A stretch of DNA of 64,000 bases from Eudromia elegans (Eukaryota; Chordata; Aves; Tinamiformes; Tinamidae): NCBI GenBank assembly GCA_003342815.1, contig PTEX01000163.1:357714-421713 (forward strand), given 5' to 3'. A program made the position numbers and the translations under genes. Below the pieces are notes generated by a model, which saw only the letters and a program-made list of their open reading frames with translations, made no database searches and had not been told where the DNA came from. Of the stretch, positions 39,346 to 52,676 are shown piece after piece. Position 1 is the stretch's first letter, and each line of letters begins with the position of its first letter.

Positions 39346-40815
39346 CACTATGCACTTGCTGTGCTGTCCATCCAGCAGAAGCCTGGGTGGTTAATCCCCA
39401 CTGAGAACCACAGCCCAGCTGCCTGTAGAGGGCATCTCATCTGCTGCTTCTACCTCATGGACCGCAAGCACTCAGAGCAATGTCACCCTGTGAGTCAGCC
39501 CCACAGTCCTGACCGGGGAGGCCCTGTCCTTTGCTGCTGTGGGCTCAGAGTCACTCCTCGCTCAGGCCATGGAGAGGCAAAGCTCTGAGGACAAACCTGG
39601 TAAATAGAGATTTGCCAGAGTCGGTTGCCGGGAGAGCTTCAGGCAGGGAAACAGGAGCAGCTTTTGGAGACCATAGCACCATTTCTCTGCCCAGGGTGGT
39701 TGCTGGTCCCCAGCGAAGCAAATCCCTGTGATGAGTGGAAAGGAGATGCACATGCCTCTGTGCGAAGTGGTCCCCAGTGAGCCTATGGATCTTGCTGTTC
39801 GCTCTGATGGCTCCCGAGGCTCCAGCCAAGGGAGTATGAGCAGTGCAAAGAGCAGGAGGTTGGGGCATGTGGAGGTGCAGGAATCTAGTCTGCATCTTCA
39901 CTTTTGGGGCTCAGCAGCTCTCCCAGTGCTCTCTGAGCTCTCTCAGGAGCCGTCTTCTATGAGCCACCACACAAGGCCGGGTCCCGGTCAGCGTGGGTGC
40001 ACAGGGGATGGAGGAGCTCCAGGAGCACGGAGGTGACATGTTGTCTGCCCGTGAGCTCACCTGCAGCTGAGGTGAGCTGGGCTGGCCGAGGCCCGGCAGG
40101 CAGTGGGCGCTGGGCTGGGGGGACAGCGCCCAGGGCAACACCTCTCAAAAGCCCGCAGGTGGGTCTGTGACTAGGGTGGAGGAAACACCCATGCGAGGGC
40201 AGGGGGTCAGAGAGTGGAAGGAGCTGCACGTAGCTTTTGGAGAAGCAAGAGGAGCAGCTGGGGCATCAATGAGAGCGAGTGGCTCTTCTCCGGCAGCTCT
40301 CCTCAGGGCACGGCTGACCCAGAGCAGCCCACACGGCTCACGCAGCCATGGGGAGATGCCAGCGGCCCCAGCATGCAGCAAGGCTGTGCAGCAGGAGAGG
40401 AGGGGCAGGCAGCAGCAGGACTCCTTGGGAGGAGACATGGCCCAGCACCAAGCCTGGGAGGAGGGGGTATGGAGAGGACATCCCCTCCAGCACCCAGGTT
40501 ACGTCTGCCTCATGGGGATACTGGACAGGTGAGAAAAAGCAATGACAGTCCAGGCCCTCTGCAAAGCTGCACTCTTCTCTGCCTTGACTCCTCCAAGGTG
40601 AAGAGGGGGTGTCTGGCACACGCCACTCCTTCAGGCCATACTTTGGTTTTGATATTTTTCCCCTGAAGAAGGGCCCTTCACACAGGTCTGGAGCCGGCAG
40701 CAATCCCTTGAGGGTGCCTCTTCTCCAGCCCAGCAGCCACAGAAGTGCAGGCCAGGCACATACCCGGCCATGTCTTTATCTTTTTCTTCCACCTCTGACT
40801 CAGGGCTGAACACCT
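39346..40815. other. Large GC- and CpG-rich block, function unknown
   Basis: About 1.4 kb of GC-rich DNA with many CpGs (about 19 between 39950 and 40370), bounded on the left by the CR1 and on the right by a sharp return to AT-rich text. Long frames overlap in at least five registers on both strands (up to 150 codons at 40214-40666 plus and 121 codons at 40338-40703 minus). None resembles a known domain, and simultaneous openness is what low stop density in GC-rich DNA gives. Possibilities are an orphan CpG island or promoter of a long non-coding RNA, a locally recombination-driven GC patch, or an unrecognised repeat. I see no TATA box or splice architecture that settles it. Confidence 0.45.
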
Positions 40816-43800
40816 ACAACACAGTTGAGCCCTATATAACTGATGAGTGCAATTTATGTGATGTCACGACCATGCAGTGACTTCCCTTGTTAATCACTTT
40901 TATCATATTCTAGACCATTCAAGTACAGTTCAAAGCAAAATATAGCAAAGTGTTCAGTGGGAGGGAGACATGAAATTGAAATGTATGGAGTAAAAACACG
41001 TCCTCATTGCAGGAGGTAGGGAAAATTCAAGTTCTTTCATTAGGCAGCAATTAAAATGGTTTATAGATCAGGAAAACAGAATATTATTAAACAACTGTAA
41101 GCCACGTGAGCTAATCATCAGCAGATTCTATTAGGCTGCCTTCTCCCAAATTTAAAGTGACTTCTTTCTAAATTAGAATGAATTAAGAGCATATTTCCTG
41201 CTTACACCTTAGATAATAGTGCAGAGGATGGTGCTTCTGTTCACATTTCCTTTCTCGTTTAATAAAATACACCAGATAAGAAAATTAGCTAGCTGTTCCC
41301 ATTAGCCATTTTGCACACACTGTATCCCACCCTCACATTAGTCGACTGGTAGTTGGCTATGAAAGGTAATTGGCTTTGAGCCCATCGTTAATGGCTTTGA
41401 CATAATTGATGCTTCAGAAAAAACATCCATTTTACAAAGTACATGGCATGAGGCTCTGTGCTTTGCGTCATGTCAAGTAGCATTTACCCTGGGTGAAGAA
41501 TTTAGGACTGGACCTATTTCAGCAGGAACCCAGCTGCCTGAGAAGGCAGTAGGTTTTTCCTTTGACTAGGGATTATCCCAGTTCAGACCATTTTCCAAAA
41601 TTAAAGAATCTCCTTTCTGCTTGTTCCTGAACTGGTATTGCAGACGTTTGAGAAAGGCAGGCTCAAAACAGCAAAAAGACTCACATGTATGCTTACTCGC
41701 TGCCCTCCTTCCTGTGCTGTATGGAGCACTGTGGGCACCCCTGCATCCACATCCACTAAGCGGTGTTCCCATACCCCGAAGTACTGACAACGCTGCTGTT
41801 CCTCTCGTGGCTGCAAAGTGCCGTGATGCCCTCTGCAGCTCCCAGCTCCAGAAACAGGCAGCTGGCTTCTGGGAGGGGTCACCCGTGGCTGGCTGCCTAA
41901 CGTCAGCTGCATCCGCTACGGCTGCTCCCAAACCTGTTCTGCCTCGTTCCACATCCCCTTTTGCATCTCAGGACTCGTCTCTCAAGATGCTCTGCGTTGT
42001 CTCTTCACAATTCTGCCCCATGACATTATAGTGTCCACAAGGAGATCTTCTCCCACCTATTTTGTAGCCCCATAGCGGGATGACATTTTCACATGCTGTC
42101 CACAGTGTGATTTCCTGGAAATCTTGTGCCCTGTGCTTGAGACTCCAGGGAGCTAGAAACATGGAGTGTGGAATACATCACAGTGCTACATATGCCTTTT
42201 AAGAGGTCTCTTAAGAATGTAAAAACACCGAGACATGTTAGAGGAAAGGTCTTTTTAGGCCAAGAGCAGTGTTCCAATGCATGCTTAAGCAAATAGTGTA
42301 AAAACATCTTCTCTCCTGACAGATCCACCTCACTTCCAGAACCCAGCATTTAAAGGATTTCTTCAACTAGAGGATACATCCATATCATCACATGCAAGAA
42401 TCATCGATGACTCTTTTGTCCACATATTTGCCAGCATCCATTAAACTGGCATGTATTAAAATAAATAAACCATAAAGACATGGGCATGGAAGAGTTTGTG
42501 GCAGGTTATGACCCCAAGCCCTGGGACACTTCTTCCCAGCTGGACATCCACTTCCCAGCTTCTGAGGTCACCTCACAAGCTGCTGTGATCACTCCCGGCA
42601 CACTTTTTCCCAGAAGTTTTGGGCAGATGATGTCAAGGATAGCAGATGGAAGCCTGAAGTGTGCTGTCGGGGTACGAGACGGGCAGTGCTTCCAAAAGGA
42701 TTGAGGCTTCTGCTTATGTAAAGGCCATTTGATCCAAGATAGGAATGTAAACGAAGCCCCTCAAGCACATGAAGACCTACTGCATAACTCACATGACATT
42801 ACAGCTGTTTCTCAAGGCACTCTGTGCCCACTCTGCTCTCTGTTACTCTCCTTCCTGCTTTGGAAAGCTCAAACATACTGAACCTAGTGGGCACTTTCCT
42901 CATTCCTCTCTCCTTACGTCCCGGCCTCCCAGCTGGAGGGCACCTCAGATCTCAGCCAGGTCAGGCATGTGGGTTTACACACAATAAAGTGGGAGTAAAG
43001 GTAAAACACTTCATGTTTGCCCCAGATCTCCTCCTCACCACGCTGCACCCCAGTGGTTCCCATTCCCACCGCCAGAGACCGCACTGCTGTAGACTCCATG
43101 GCTGGTCCAGGGCTGACTTCCGAAGCAGCGGTATGGATTTTATTTTTGGTTGTTTTGCTGCTGTATCAGGACATTTCCCATACTAACCGTCATTGTTACA
43201 CAGCTATTTCTGTTCAGTGGGCAGCCATTTTCTAGAAATGTCATTCCAGCAACTCTCATGAGCCTAAATGCCACTTCATTTTATTTTTAATTACAAATAG
43301 ACGTAATTAAAGTAAATTACCATGATATATATTAAATGTCATAATTCCCTTTCTGCAGACCATATATGACTCTTGCCAAAGAGCCTAGGGTTATAGCATC
43401 GGGAAGTATACTTTTTTTTTTACAAGATAGCTACCTTGACATATGGAAAAGATATTCCTTCTGGGGCAATGATGAAAAGCATTTAAATTTTTATACAGTC
43501 CTAGTAGTAACTCCAGATCACCACAGTGGACAGACCACAGCAATAAACACTTATTGCAGCTAAAACATAGAGGATTTTATTGCTCTTGCTGTTATGTTTT
43601 GCAGCATGCATTTTCCAAAACACATGCGCATAGGGAACAGCCTAGATGGGTCTAAATGTGAAAGAAAGCAGTAAGTGGCTGGAATTACTGCTTAATTACA
43701 GCAAGTAGTTAGTGATATCACTCCTTTATCTGCTTTGCAGTTTGCATAAAACCCCAGTCATGGATAAGGACCTTGTTTTGTTAGGTGCTTTACTAGCCGC

Positions 43801-46800
43801 GAATGAAAATTCCAGTCCGCAAGAGCATTGCAAAGTCACCCCCGTGTTTTAGAAGAAACTGTCTGCATTCTAATATCTGAGCCAAAACTTTTGCAATTAT
43901 GTTCGGATGGAGGACTTAGCAGCCACCTCTGTATCACCTTGGATGTGAGAGCTTCATAGATGGTAGAAACGGACATAGTGTTTCCATTAAAAATAATAAT
44001 AGTCAATATGTGGGGGTTACAGGTGAAAGTAATATACTGGAAAAGCATAAATAAAAGTCTTTTCTGATCTCTGCCACTCAGAATGGCAGAGAATCATAAA
44101 ATAAAAATAACTAGATGAAGACAGTCCAAAAAATGGGACTGGCAAAAGAAAGATATGTTTTGAAATGACAACAAAAGAGTGAGTTACACTGGGGAGCTGA
44201 GAAGCTGAATGGAAATGCTAAGGTCAACGGGATGGTAGACAATGGTAAGAGGAGAAAGTTAAGAGGATCCTAGTCATTTAGTAACTCAATTGTAAGGAAG
44301 AAGATTTTAGAGAATGAAAGAAAAGAGTGGGAGCAAAAGACAAAGGAAAAAGAAAGAGGTAGGATTCAGTTTGGCACACTGAGGGAGCTGAAGAAAGAAT
44401 AAGCGGTGGATAGAAACAGCACTACAGAAATGAAGAAACACCAAGTATCGTAAAACTCAAAGTATAATAATCTAAAAATCAGAGAGGTATTCTTCCTTTT
44501 TTTTCCCTCTGTAGTGGATGAGCAACTTGATAATATGATTGGTCTAATACACATAGAAAAAGAGATTTTGCAGGATGAGAAAAGTTTATATTTCATCACA
44601 AAAAAAAAGCACCAGTGTTTCAGAAATGCATAAAAAGAAATATCATTGCTGGTGAGGCAAGTGAGTTTGAAAGAGCTGAAGAGATTAGTGTTTGTGATGA
44701 TCATATGACATCTTAAAAACAACATTTATTCTTGTGGACATATGGAAAAATCAATGAGAAATGGTATTGATGATATCAAAGAAAAATAAACTGAGTTTTC
44801 CATTAGAAGAACTGGTACTGGACTTTGTACAGTGTTTTTAACAGTTACACTGTATACAAGATAATAAACTTTTTTTTTCTGGAACTCAAAAATATAATTA
44901 AAAATAAGATAGAGAATTAAAGGAGAAGAGAGATGCACAAGATGTACTTCCCTTGAAAAGAGAAAAATCCCTAAATTCTCAATTATTTTCAGCTCATATT
45001 TTTTCTACATAGAGCAAGTTATAGATTTTGATTTTCTTCTATTGTGAATTCATAAAGTGTCATTGTCATCTTTAACAGCATGATACATTTAACTGTGTGA
45101 TAAATCCCTAATACGGGGAGCATGTGCAATCACCTTTTGAAATGGAACGGTGCACGGCAGACCGTCACGCTACCAATTTTTTTTCAGGACAAATACGCCA
45201 ATTTTTGATGGTGTTGATGTCAGGGTGAGCACCTGGGCAATAGGGGAAAGCAGGCTTCTCCGCAAAGCAAGATATTGCCACTCCGACAGTGCCCACCTCT
45301 GTCCATCCCTCTGCCTCAGCAGGAGCCCTGGTTCGCAGCTCTCCCTGTGCTCTGGACTGAGTTGGCTCTGGAAGACCCTCCATCCAGGGAAGATCTTTGT
45401 TGGTGCAACAACAAGAATGAGATAAGTGAGGGCTTTGAACATCTTACATGAAATGAGATAAATGGGAAAAAAAATAATGAAAAAGAACTTTTATCATGTG
45501 GCAATATGGAAAATTCATTAAGGGATAATAGCCGTAGGATACAGAGAAAAAATCATCTTCAAAGAACTTCCAAGGTTGAAAACGTTGTCCTTTGCCATGA
45601 GCAAAAAGGCCTTCCCCATGGGGGAGCCCCCTGGCACTTGCAGCAGCTCCCACACGTAAGGTAGCCTGTGACTGTGGCACCCCACGGCTCAGGTGGGATT
45701 TTGCCTGAGTGAGAAGTGCTGTTCCTGTCACTCAGCTCCTGCACTCTTCCCTGCTGAAGAGGAGCAGTGAGTTCTGCTTCATAAAACCTGCAAGATGCTC
45801 CTAGTTCCTGCAGCACCAGACCCTCATTCTCCTGCCAGGACCCCTTTTGGCAGGCACCCAGGAACACAGCTAGTAATACCAATCTTTCTGTGTGTACAAA
45901 CAGATGAACATGGGGCTGTACCAGGGAGCTAGCTGCAGCACATCAAGCCAACAGTGAGAGTAGTTACCCCTTTCTTTACAAACTCATGCTTCCCATGAGG
46001 ATCCTTGAGGGTATATGTCACCCACATCTGCTTATCTTGTATAGAGTGCCCAGTTTTAGCCCAGGGATATAAAAAAACTTTTTTGGGAAAATCAACAAGG
46101 CTCAAGCTGCAGGTTTCCTACAGCTGTTGTGAGTAGCCTGCTTCAAAACTAGATTGATCATTGCAATGTTTCCATTTACTACGGAAATTCACTTATAACC
46201 CTTGCTCAACCTTTATTGTGAGCTCTACCTCTATATATTTGGATTTATAGTCTTTTTTTTTTTTTTGGATGAAATACCATATTCCCACATGTACAGAGCC
46301 TTCATTTTCCACTAGCAAGGAGCAAGGAGAAAAGGTGACTTATTAAACCTCCTGTCTGCACTGATGCACTAAATTCTCACACGCTTTCTGAATGTGTCCT
46401 CAGAAATACTTCTGAGCACAAAAAAGAAGAAAATACACTTGTCCGAACAGCTTTTATGCTCTTCACTGGATCTTTTAATTGATTATTATGATTCTAAGAA
46501 ATTAAGTGGCAAGCCCAGAGACCACTGCACTTAAAAGTAATAGTTCCACCATATTCAATGGATAATGGAGGACTGGCTAGCATGAAAGGCCAGAGCAACC
46601 CAACCTCCTTTGACATCCATCCCACTAAGCACTACGAATATGCCAATACCAGGAGACGTTCTCCAGGCTCTGTAGCTGCTGCTCTTCGGCAGCGCAGGCA
46701 GACACATGTAGCAAAGGGATACAGAAAGTCCATGAACACCACCCTGCATCTAAATTTATCTTCATTTTATGCTGCTCAGGATGAAAGTCTTTACCATCCT

Positions 46801-49800
46801 TTTGATATGCTGCTGCCAATTAACTTATTGTTGATGCTATCCACCCGTTTAAGTAGTGCTGGCATTTTCATTATTTAGCAAATTTGGCCTTTATTATCCA
46901 CTTTGCCTCTCTCATGCAAGTCCCACAAGGCCTGGGATTTAGCCTAAGTGACAGCAAATTGAATGCATTTTCTCTCTGAGAGAAGTCTTTTAATCTGCAG
47001 CCATCAAATAACAGGGTACTTGTAGCAACAATTCGTCTGAAGATTGAATTGCCACATATTCACTTAGTGTTAATGAGCAGTAATAGGTCAATAGCAGGGA
47101 GATGGTATTTCCCAGTTCTTTTTTAGGTGCCTTTAACCTGTCACCACAGCTTGGGCAGAGAAAGAACCATGTCTTGATAAGCAGGGAGGTCAGATTATTT
47201 CTCTTCACAAGGAAAATCCACAATTTCAACTTTTCACTGAGTATATGAGCTTGCAGGGCCTGGTGTGGCCTTCAAACAAAATAAAGGCACTGGATGTTCC
47301 ACTGGAAGCTAGTCTGAATGATAATAAATATGGAAAAAGTAAAAAAAAAAAAGCAACAGTGTGAGAAAAATCATTCAGCCCAACATCTTTCCATTCATCA
47401 GGAAACATATTTTCATTTCCAACTTTACTGGTAGCGTATAGAGGGAAGGGAGCAGCAACACATAGTCTCTCACAATAGGGAAAGATGCGCTTTTCTTCCC
47501 GGCACCACAGCCAATGTGCTAGCATCAAGGGTGACACCATGTCACATAAGCAAATATCTGCCAGCTAAAAACAGCTGTTTTGTGGAAAGCACAAAGCAAA
47601 GGCTGATGGATACTGATAAGCACCAGATTTTGATGCATCTTCTAGATCAGAAAAGGAGTATCAATTTTAAGACAGTAAATGTGGGCTGGAGCACCTGAAG
47701 ACATGGATGTAGTGCATCCAAATGTCTAAAATTCTAAAGTCATCCAAAGTTTCTAAAGCTCACAGTTATTACCAGTCCAGTTATAATCATATTTATTGTC
47801 CAAATTACATGATTCTTAAAGAAAGGCCTTGTTAGTAATATAGTAGACTTCACACTGCATAAAATCCCTAATATCCACCTGTCTTTGTGATCTGTTCAAC
47901 TTTACCTAACATACTGTATCCTAAAACAGTGTCGGAGTCTTCGTCACCGCAAATAGGGATTGCAAAGCATCTTCAGCATCTTGTCCTTTTTGCTGAGGGG
48001 GAATCTGATCTTTATACTGGGAGCTTTCTTTTATGTTAGCTAACACAAACTACTTATTTACTCTTGCCTCACTGGTCTGCAAAGCCTCCTTGAATTTGTT
48101 GTCCCTGGTACATTTTATGTATGGGAACATGTTCTTTGTTCCCTTTATTATTCCTAAAGTCTGTTTATAGCCCAGACCCACTAGGTTAGTTGCATTCCTT
48201 TAGTGACCAGCAGCTGACCCCCTATGATTTATATTTTGAGACCCCAGACCTCTGTTGCCATCCTGTGGTGCACTTTCAGGGCCCCTGTTATCACATAATT
48301 CTTGTACCTTTGGGAGCCTTTATTATCCCCTGGGTTTTCCATAGCCTTGAAGATATGGTTTCTTCTTAACACATCTAATATTTAACAGCACAGCCCAGTC
48401 ACACATTCATCCCTATTCCAGGGTCATTAATAGTTCGCTCTACAAAAAGAGTGATCCATTACAAAACAGTTAGATCGAAAGTTGCACACAGATATAGTAC
48501 TTTGATAATTCCTTGTTATTAATTATCTGTGAATTATGGTAATATCACTTGTAGGCTGTCAAGATTGCTTTGCAGGATTTATGGTGCACGGCCAATGCAG
48601 TCAGATACACTCGGGCTGCTTGCTCACTGCACAGCTCTCTCGTGCTTTCTGAGCTAGATCCTCAGCTGGTGGGAGCTGGTGAGAGCCATAAGGTCACTGC
48701 CTGTGAGAGGACTAGCTGGACCTCTGTGGTATAAATACTAGTAGAGTGATTATCTAGACTGGCTCCACATAAGGTGTTTTTTCACCAGTGCGTAAGCATA
48801 TGCCAATCCTTCCTTATTATGGACCTTTTATCTCCCACTCTGAAAAGCGTATTACAAAGGGGCCTGCTTAGAGGCCATTTTGACTATTTCCTGGGCAACT
48901 AAATTCTGTCTCTGAAATGGCTCATGCTCTGGAAAGTGATCTCACAGGAGGAAATTGCGCTATATGGTTATTGTAGTTCTTTAGTTTGCAAGTTTGATTT
49001 TAGTCTGTTTTCTAATTTATTTCTGATTTTCTAAAACTGTTCTGCTGTCTTCTAAGCTCTGCAAGTTTTCTTGTTTGCAAGTCGTGCAACTGCTGGTGAC
49101 TGAAAGAATACAATCAATAAAAATATGGAGACCTGCATCTGACTTAATCTCACTCAGCTCTTCTATATTCCGATTTTCTTCTCCATTAAAAATGTGCTTT
49201 CAGGGGGATATTGAAAGAGCTGCTGCTGAAAATGGATTATTCCTTCATGAAGACCGTACGCAGGCACTCAGTGGGTTGGTTTAGCAGACCAATGGGATAG
49301 TAGCAAGGGCAAGAAATCCACTGGGTTAACTTCAAGAGACTGAAAGGTTAATGAGGTCACCACAAATCATTCAGAATTCTGGGTAAAAAGCAAGTGATGG
49401 CATCAAAACTTAGTCCTGAATCTGCATAGTACTTGTGCTGCGTGTGGTCATATGGATGAACACCGTTTTTCATAGGCCATTGTTTTTAAGCTACTCCAAG
49501 GTTTTGAAGACTGCATTTCCAATCAGACTGCTGGGAACAGGACATTCCCATATAATTCCCAGCTTGAAGCACACAATCATGTGTCACGAAATTACAGAAA
49601 TTACTGTATCTCAGACTACTTCTAAGAAGTGTTTGTCCTTAGGCCTAGCAGTATTTGAAGGCAAAAATATAATGCTGGTCAAAGATGAAAATTTTGCCAA
49701 CTATTTTCTAGCCAGGCAGTAACATATTTAGTATAACTCTAGGCTTATATCCCTAAAAATGACAACATATATTGTGTGTGATTTTCTGTTGTTTGCTTTC

Positions 49801-51344
49801 TGATACTCCCCAGCAAAAGTTGAAGTCTACATCTAGTTCTTAAAGCAGATGAAAATCAAAATAGTTCAAAATGGCACTGGCGATGGTTCTAGAAAGGCAC
49901 CAAACAGAGATTTACATGCCTGAGCATGCATCCTGGTGGACAGAGCAAGTATGGATTGACTGCTCTTTCCTGGCCTATATGACAGCCATTTGGAAGACAG
50001 GTTAAAGTCTGTAGAAAGATGTCCTGCTGGCCTACAGCTAACCAAGTGCAACCATTGAGCAATGACAATTTTTTCTGCAAGCAGAATTAAAATTGTCACC
50101 TTACCGTTTGCAAACAATTTCTATTAGAGAGCCTGTGTGCCGCTCAGCACAGTACCAAGGGATAACCAATACACTCTTTGAGCCAAAACAAATGTTATTT
50201 CATCTTCTGCAGAGCCCTGGTGGACTCTGTCTGGAATAGTCATGCTGCCATCAGTGTGTGGCTTGCTTTCCCTGGGAACACAAATGGACAGGGAACAAGC
50301 TAAATTACATTACACTATGATAGATATCCCTTCAGTCTGCAGAAGTTCTTTATTGGGCGGTCATATGGCAAAGCAGAAGCAGATCTTTACAATTTAGTCA
50401 TCTTTCTACTGCAGCTATATCCATTTAACTGAAGCGATATAACCTCATATCAGCCTGGGGGCTGATATCAACTGAGAACCATCATGGAAAATTCAAACAA
50501 AAAGGAATTTAGTTTCTAAGAAGAATATTCTTTCATCTTCTAGCTTCCTTTCAAACACCATTAAGAGGACTAAGACATTGGATATTGCTCCTTTTTTCTT
50601 TAACCTCCGCTGATTATTTGGGCGCTGAAAGTCTCTCCGTCAATCTCAAATCAGAACGAAAAGTTTGAAGTGCAGGATGTCAATTTTTATTCCACTAGAC
50701 GTAAGTATAAAAAGGTGTTGTTGAGGTTTGGTGGGTTTTTTTTTCCCATCAGTTCAGCCTGCTCTCTGTTACACCAGGCAATTCACTGAGATCAAAGCAC
50801 ACACAAGCCTAACGATAATGGACAATTTAGTCTGATATTTGAAAATTAAATTGGTCACAAATTATGTAGACAATAGATTTTTCACGAAGAGGTACCACTA
50901 GCTTGAAAAAAACATATATACATACTTTTCATTTTATTTTCCTGACATTTCTACTTTGATGCCCCCTCCCCATGTCAACCATAAAGTTTTCAGAAATAAA
51001 ATATGTAACCCATTCTTTTAAACCGCTTCACCTGTAGTTTTGGGAGTTTAGAGAGGTTGGGAGGGTCTACAGCTATTTGTTTTGAGGGAGGGAATTTAGA
51101 CATTGGAAGAACCTAATTTGAGAGGGCACAAAAAGAGCAGATGATGATTGTTCTGTCAGGTTTTGTGTCTCCATTTTCCAAGGAGACCCCTCCACCAGCC
51201 TGCATCACCAGAGGGAAAAGAACATTTTTACACTCTGAGAGTTAGACATCCACTCACATTGCCATTCAGCTTTCCCTGCAATATCTCCCACTCAAGTCTC
51301 CAAGATATTTGAGATGAAGAACCAAATAAAAGAATGGAGTGAGG
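40816..51344. other. AT-rich non-coding stretch with scattered GC patches
   Basis: No gene is recognised over about 10.5 kb. Segment 41040-41420 has the paired motif TAATTGGCTTTGA / TTAATGGCTTTGA and further ATTA cores (see findings). GC patches at 41690-41950, 42820-43130 and 45150-45860 carry overlapping open frames without domains. Segment 46860-47110 is another information-rich AT stretch that could be a conserved element. T14 lies at 46253-46266. The text at 48000-48450 looked repeat-like, but I could not match it to any family. Confidence 0.5.
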
Positions 51345-51850
51345 AATTGTTGCATGCAAGCAACATGCTGAGGCCTAAGTATGTCCATTATAGCACAGAC
51401 CAAATCTTCCTTTCTGAGGTTGCTCAAAAACAGATACCCAGGGAAGAAGATAAGGCCTAGGCAGATGCAATGACATACTTTCCCAGAATATTCTTCCAGA
51501 TTCTGGTGATTTAAGTTCAGAACTTCCTGAACTAATAGTAGGACTTTTATATTTAATATTCCCAAATGGCTTTTTCTTTCCTGTATTTGTCCAATTGCTT
51601 CTGGAATCCTTAAAAATTTAGCATCTACAACATTGAGAGTAAATATTTCCAGTATTTTACTAGCTGTAGCATAGAGGAGTCAGCCATTTTGTTTGTTTCA
51701 AGTATAGCACCAGCTAATATTATTTGCTGCCCTCAGCATCTCCTATTAGATGAGACAGTGAGCAACCATTCTCTATTCACTTTCTCTGTGCCATTTAATA
51801 TTTTATAAGCTTCTGTCATATCAACCTGAGTAGTGGTGACTTTAATGCCT
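51345..51850 (-). mobile_element. Ancient CR1-type LINE, 3' end
   Basis: On the minus strand this reads as the end of ORF2 plus 3' UTR of an old CR1 family of the type known from turtles and crocodilians. In plus-strand coordinates, ATTCTCTATTCACTTTCTCT with TTTTATAAGCTTCTGTCATA (about 51770-51820) is the antisense of the block encoding the RT end. AATATTATTTGCTGCCCTC corresponds to the MKLIGSRF region. AGCATCTACAACATTG (about 51620) matches the antisense of the usual VVDA-type ending. At the left end, the minus strand gives CTGTGCTATAATGGACATAC, a decayed version of the terminal CTGGGCTAGATGGACC signature. The similarity is patchy but collinear over about 500 bp. The 5' part is missing. It is an old insertion and may be shared across birds. 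Confidence 0.78.
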
Positions 51851-52499
51851 TACAGGGGGTGGGGGTCTCAAGAGGAAAAGCTACGGTAATTTTGTGGGTT
51901 TGCAAGTCTATACGTGTGCATATCTATACATGTGTGCATGCATGCATATAACACAACAGCAATTTAAAGGAGCAATGCTGTTCAAATATTAGACATACTA
52001 AAATTATAAGAGTATTTTGTTGCCATATATTGGAAAACAGAGTGGGGAAAAGCTACAATATTGTAAATACACTGTAACTGTCTTCTATATGCTACTTTTC
52101 ATGCTCAGCTCAATAGTCACTTGCCCATCTCATCTGAGAATGGCCACTGAAAGCTCCAGGAATGTCACACATGTGCGTGTACGTCCTATTTTCATGTGCT
52201 CATCCTGCTCCACTGTGTGATGCCTAGCCTGCAGTTAGTGCAGGAAGGAAATAAAACTTAGAGAGATTTTAATAGGAGTTATAAAGCTCTTCTGGAGATG
52301 GTCCCCACTGCCCATGAGGCAAGAGTTGCACCTCTGTGACCTCTCTTGTGGGGTAGGGAGTCCCATTAAGCCACTGCACAGGCAGTGGTGACTTTGTGCC
52401 TCTCACGGCCTTGATGAACTTTCTCTTGCTCCTTTCCTCCAGACCTCTCTATTCTTTTTGAGACGTGCAAGCCAGAGCTACACACCACATTCAAGGTGG
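51851..52499. other. Non-coding spacer with alternating purine-pyrimidine tract
   Basis: There is no gene. The segment 51909-51950 is a near-continuous alternation of purines and pyrimidines (TACGTGTGCATA, then ACATGTGTGCATGCATGCAT), a sequence class capable of left-handed Z-DNA in vitro. The rest is unremarkable spacer between two CR1 fragments. Confidence 0.5.
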
Positions 52500-52676
52500 A
52501 GACAGGGGTCTGTCTCAGAATCTCCTTCTTTGGAGATCTTCAAAACCTGCTTGGATGCGATCCTGTGCCACATGCTCTAAGCATCCCTCTTGAGCAGCAG
52601 GGTTGGACCAGATGATTTCTAGAGGTCCCATCCAACCTCAACCATTCTTTGGTTCTGTGACTCTGTGATCTCATGG
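52500..52676 (+). mobile_element. CR1 LINE, 3' terminal fragment (avian type)
   Basis: The last ~175 bp of an avian CR1 in sense orientation. Landmarks in order are AATCTCCTTCTTTGGAGATC, TTCAAAACCTGCTTGGATGC, GATCCTGTGCCACATGCTCT, GGTTGGACCAGATGATTTCT, AGAGGTCCCATCCAACCTCA and the terminal tandem octamers TTGGTTCTGTGACTCTGTGA. The 5' side is cut off abruptly, typical of incomplete target-primed reverse transcription. Both the 3' text and the octamer tail are well preserved, so this is the youngest-looking CR1 in the window. It has no coding capacity. Confidence 0.96.

Noticed and set aside
39728-40666. Several overlapping long frames in the GC-rich block
   Set aside because: They are open in many registers on both strands at once, as expected from GC-rich DNA. 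No domain or splice structure supports a gene.
48000-48450. Repeat-like text considered as a possible LTR or 3' UTR of an old retroelement
   Set aside because: I could not match any landmark to a known family, and no terminal motifs or second copy are visible.
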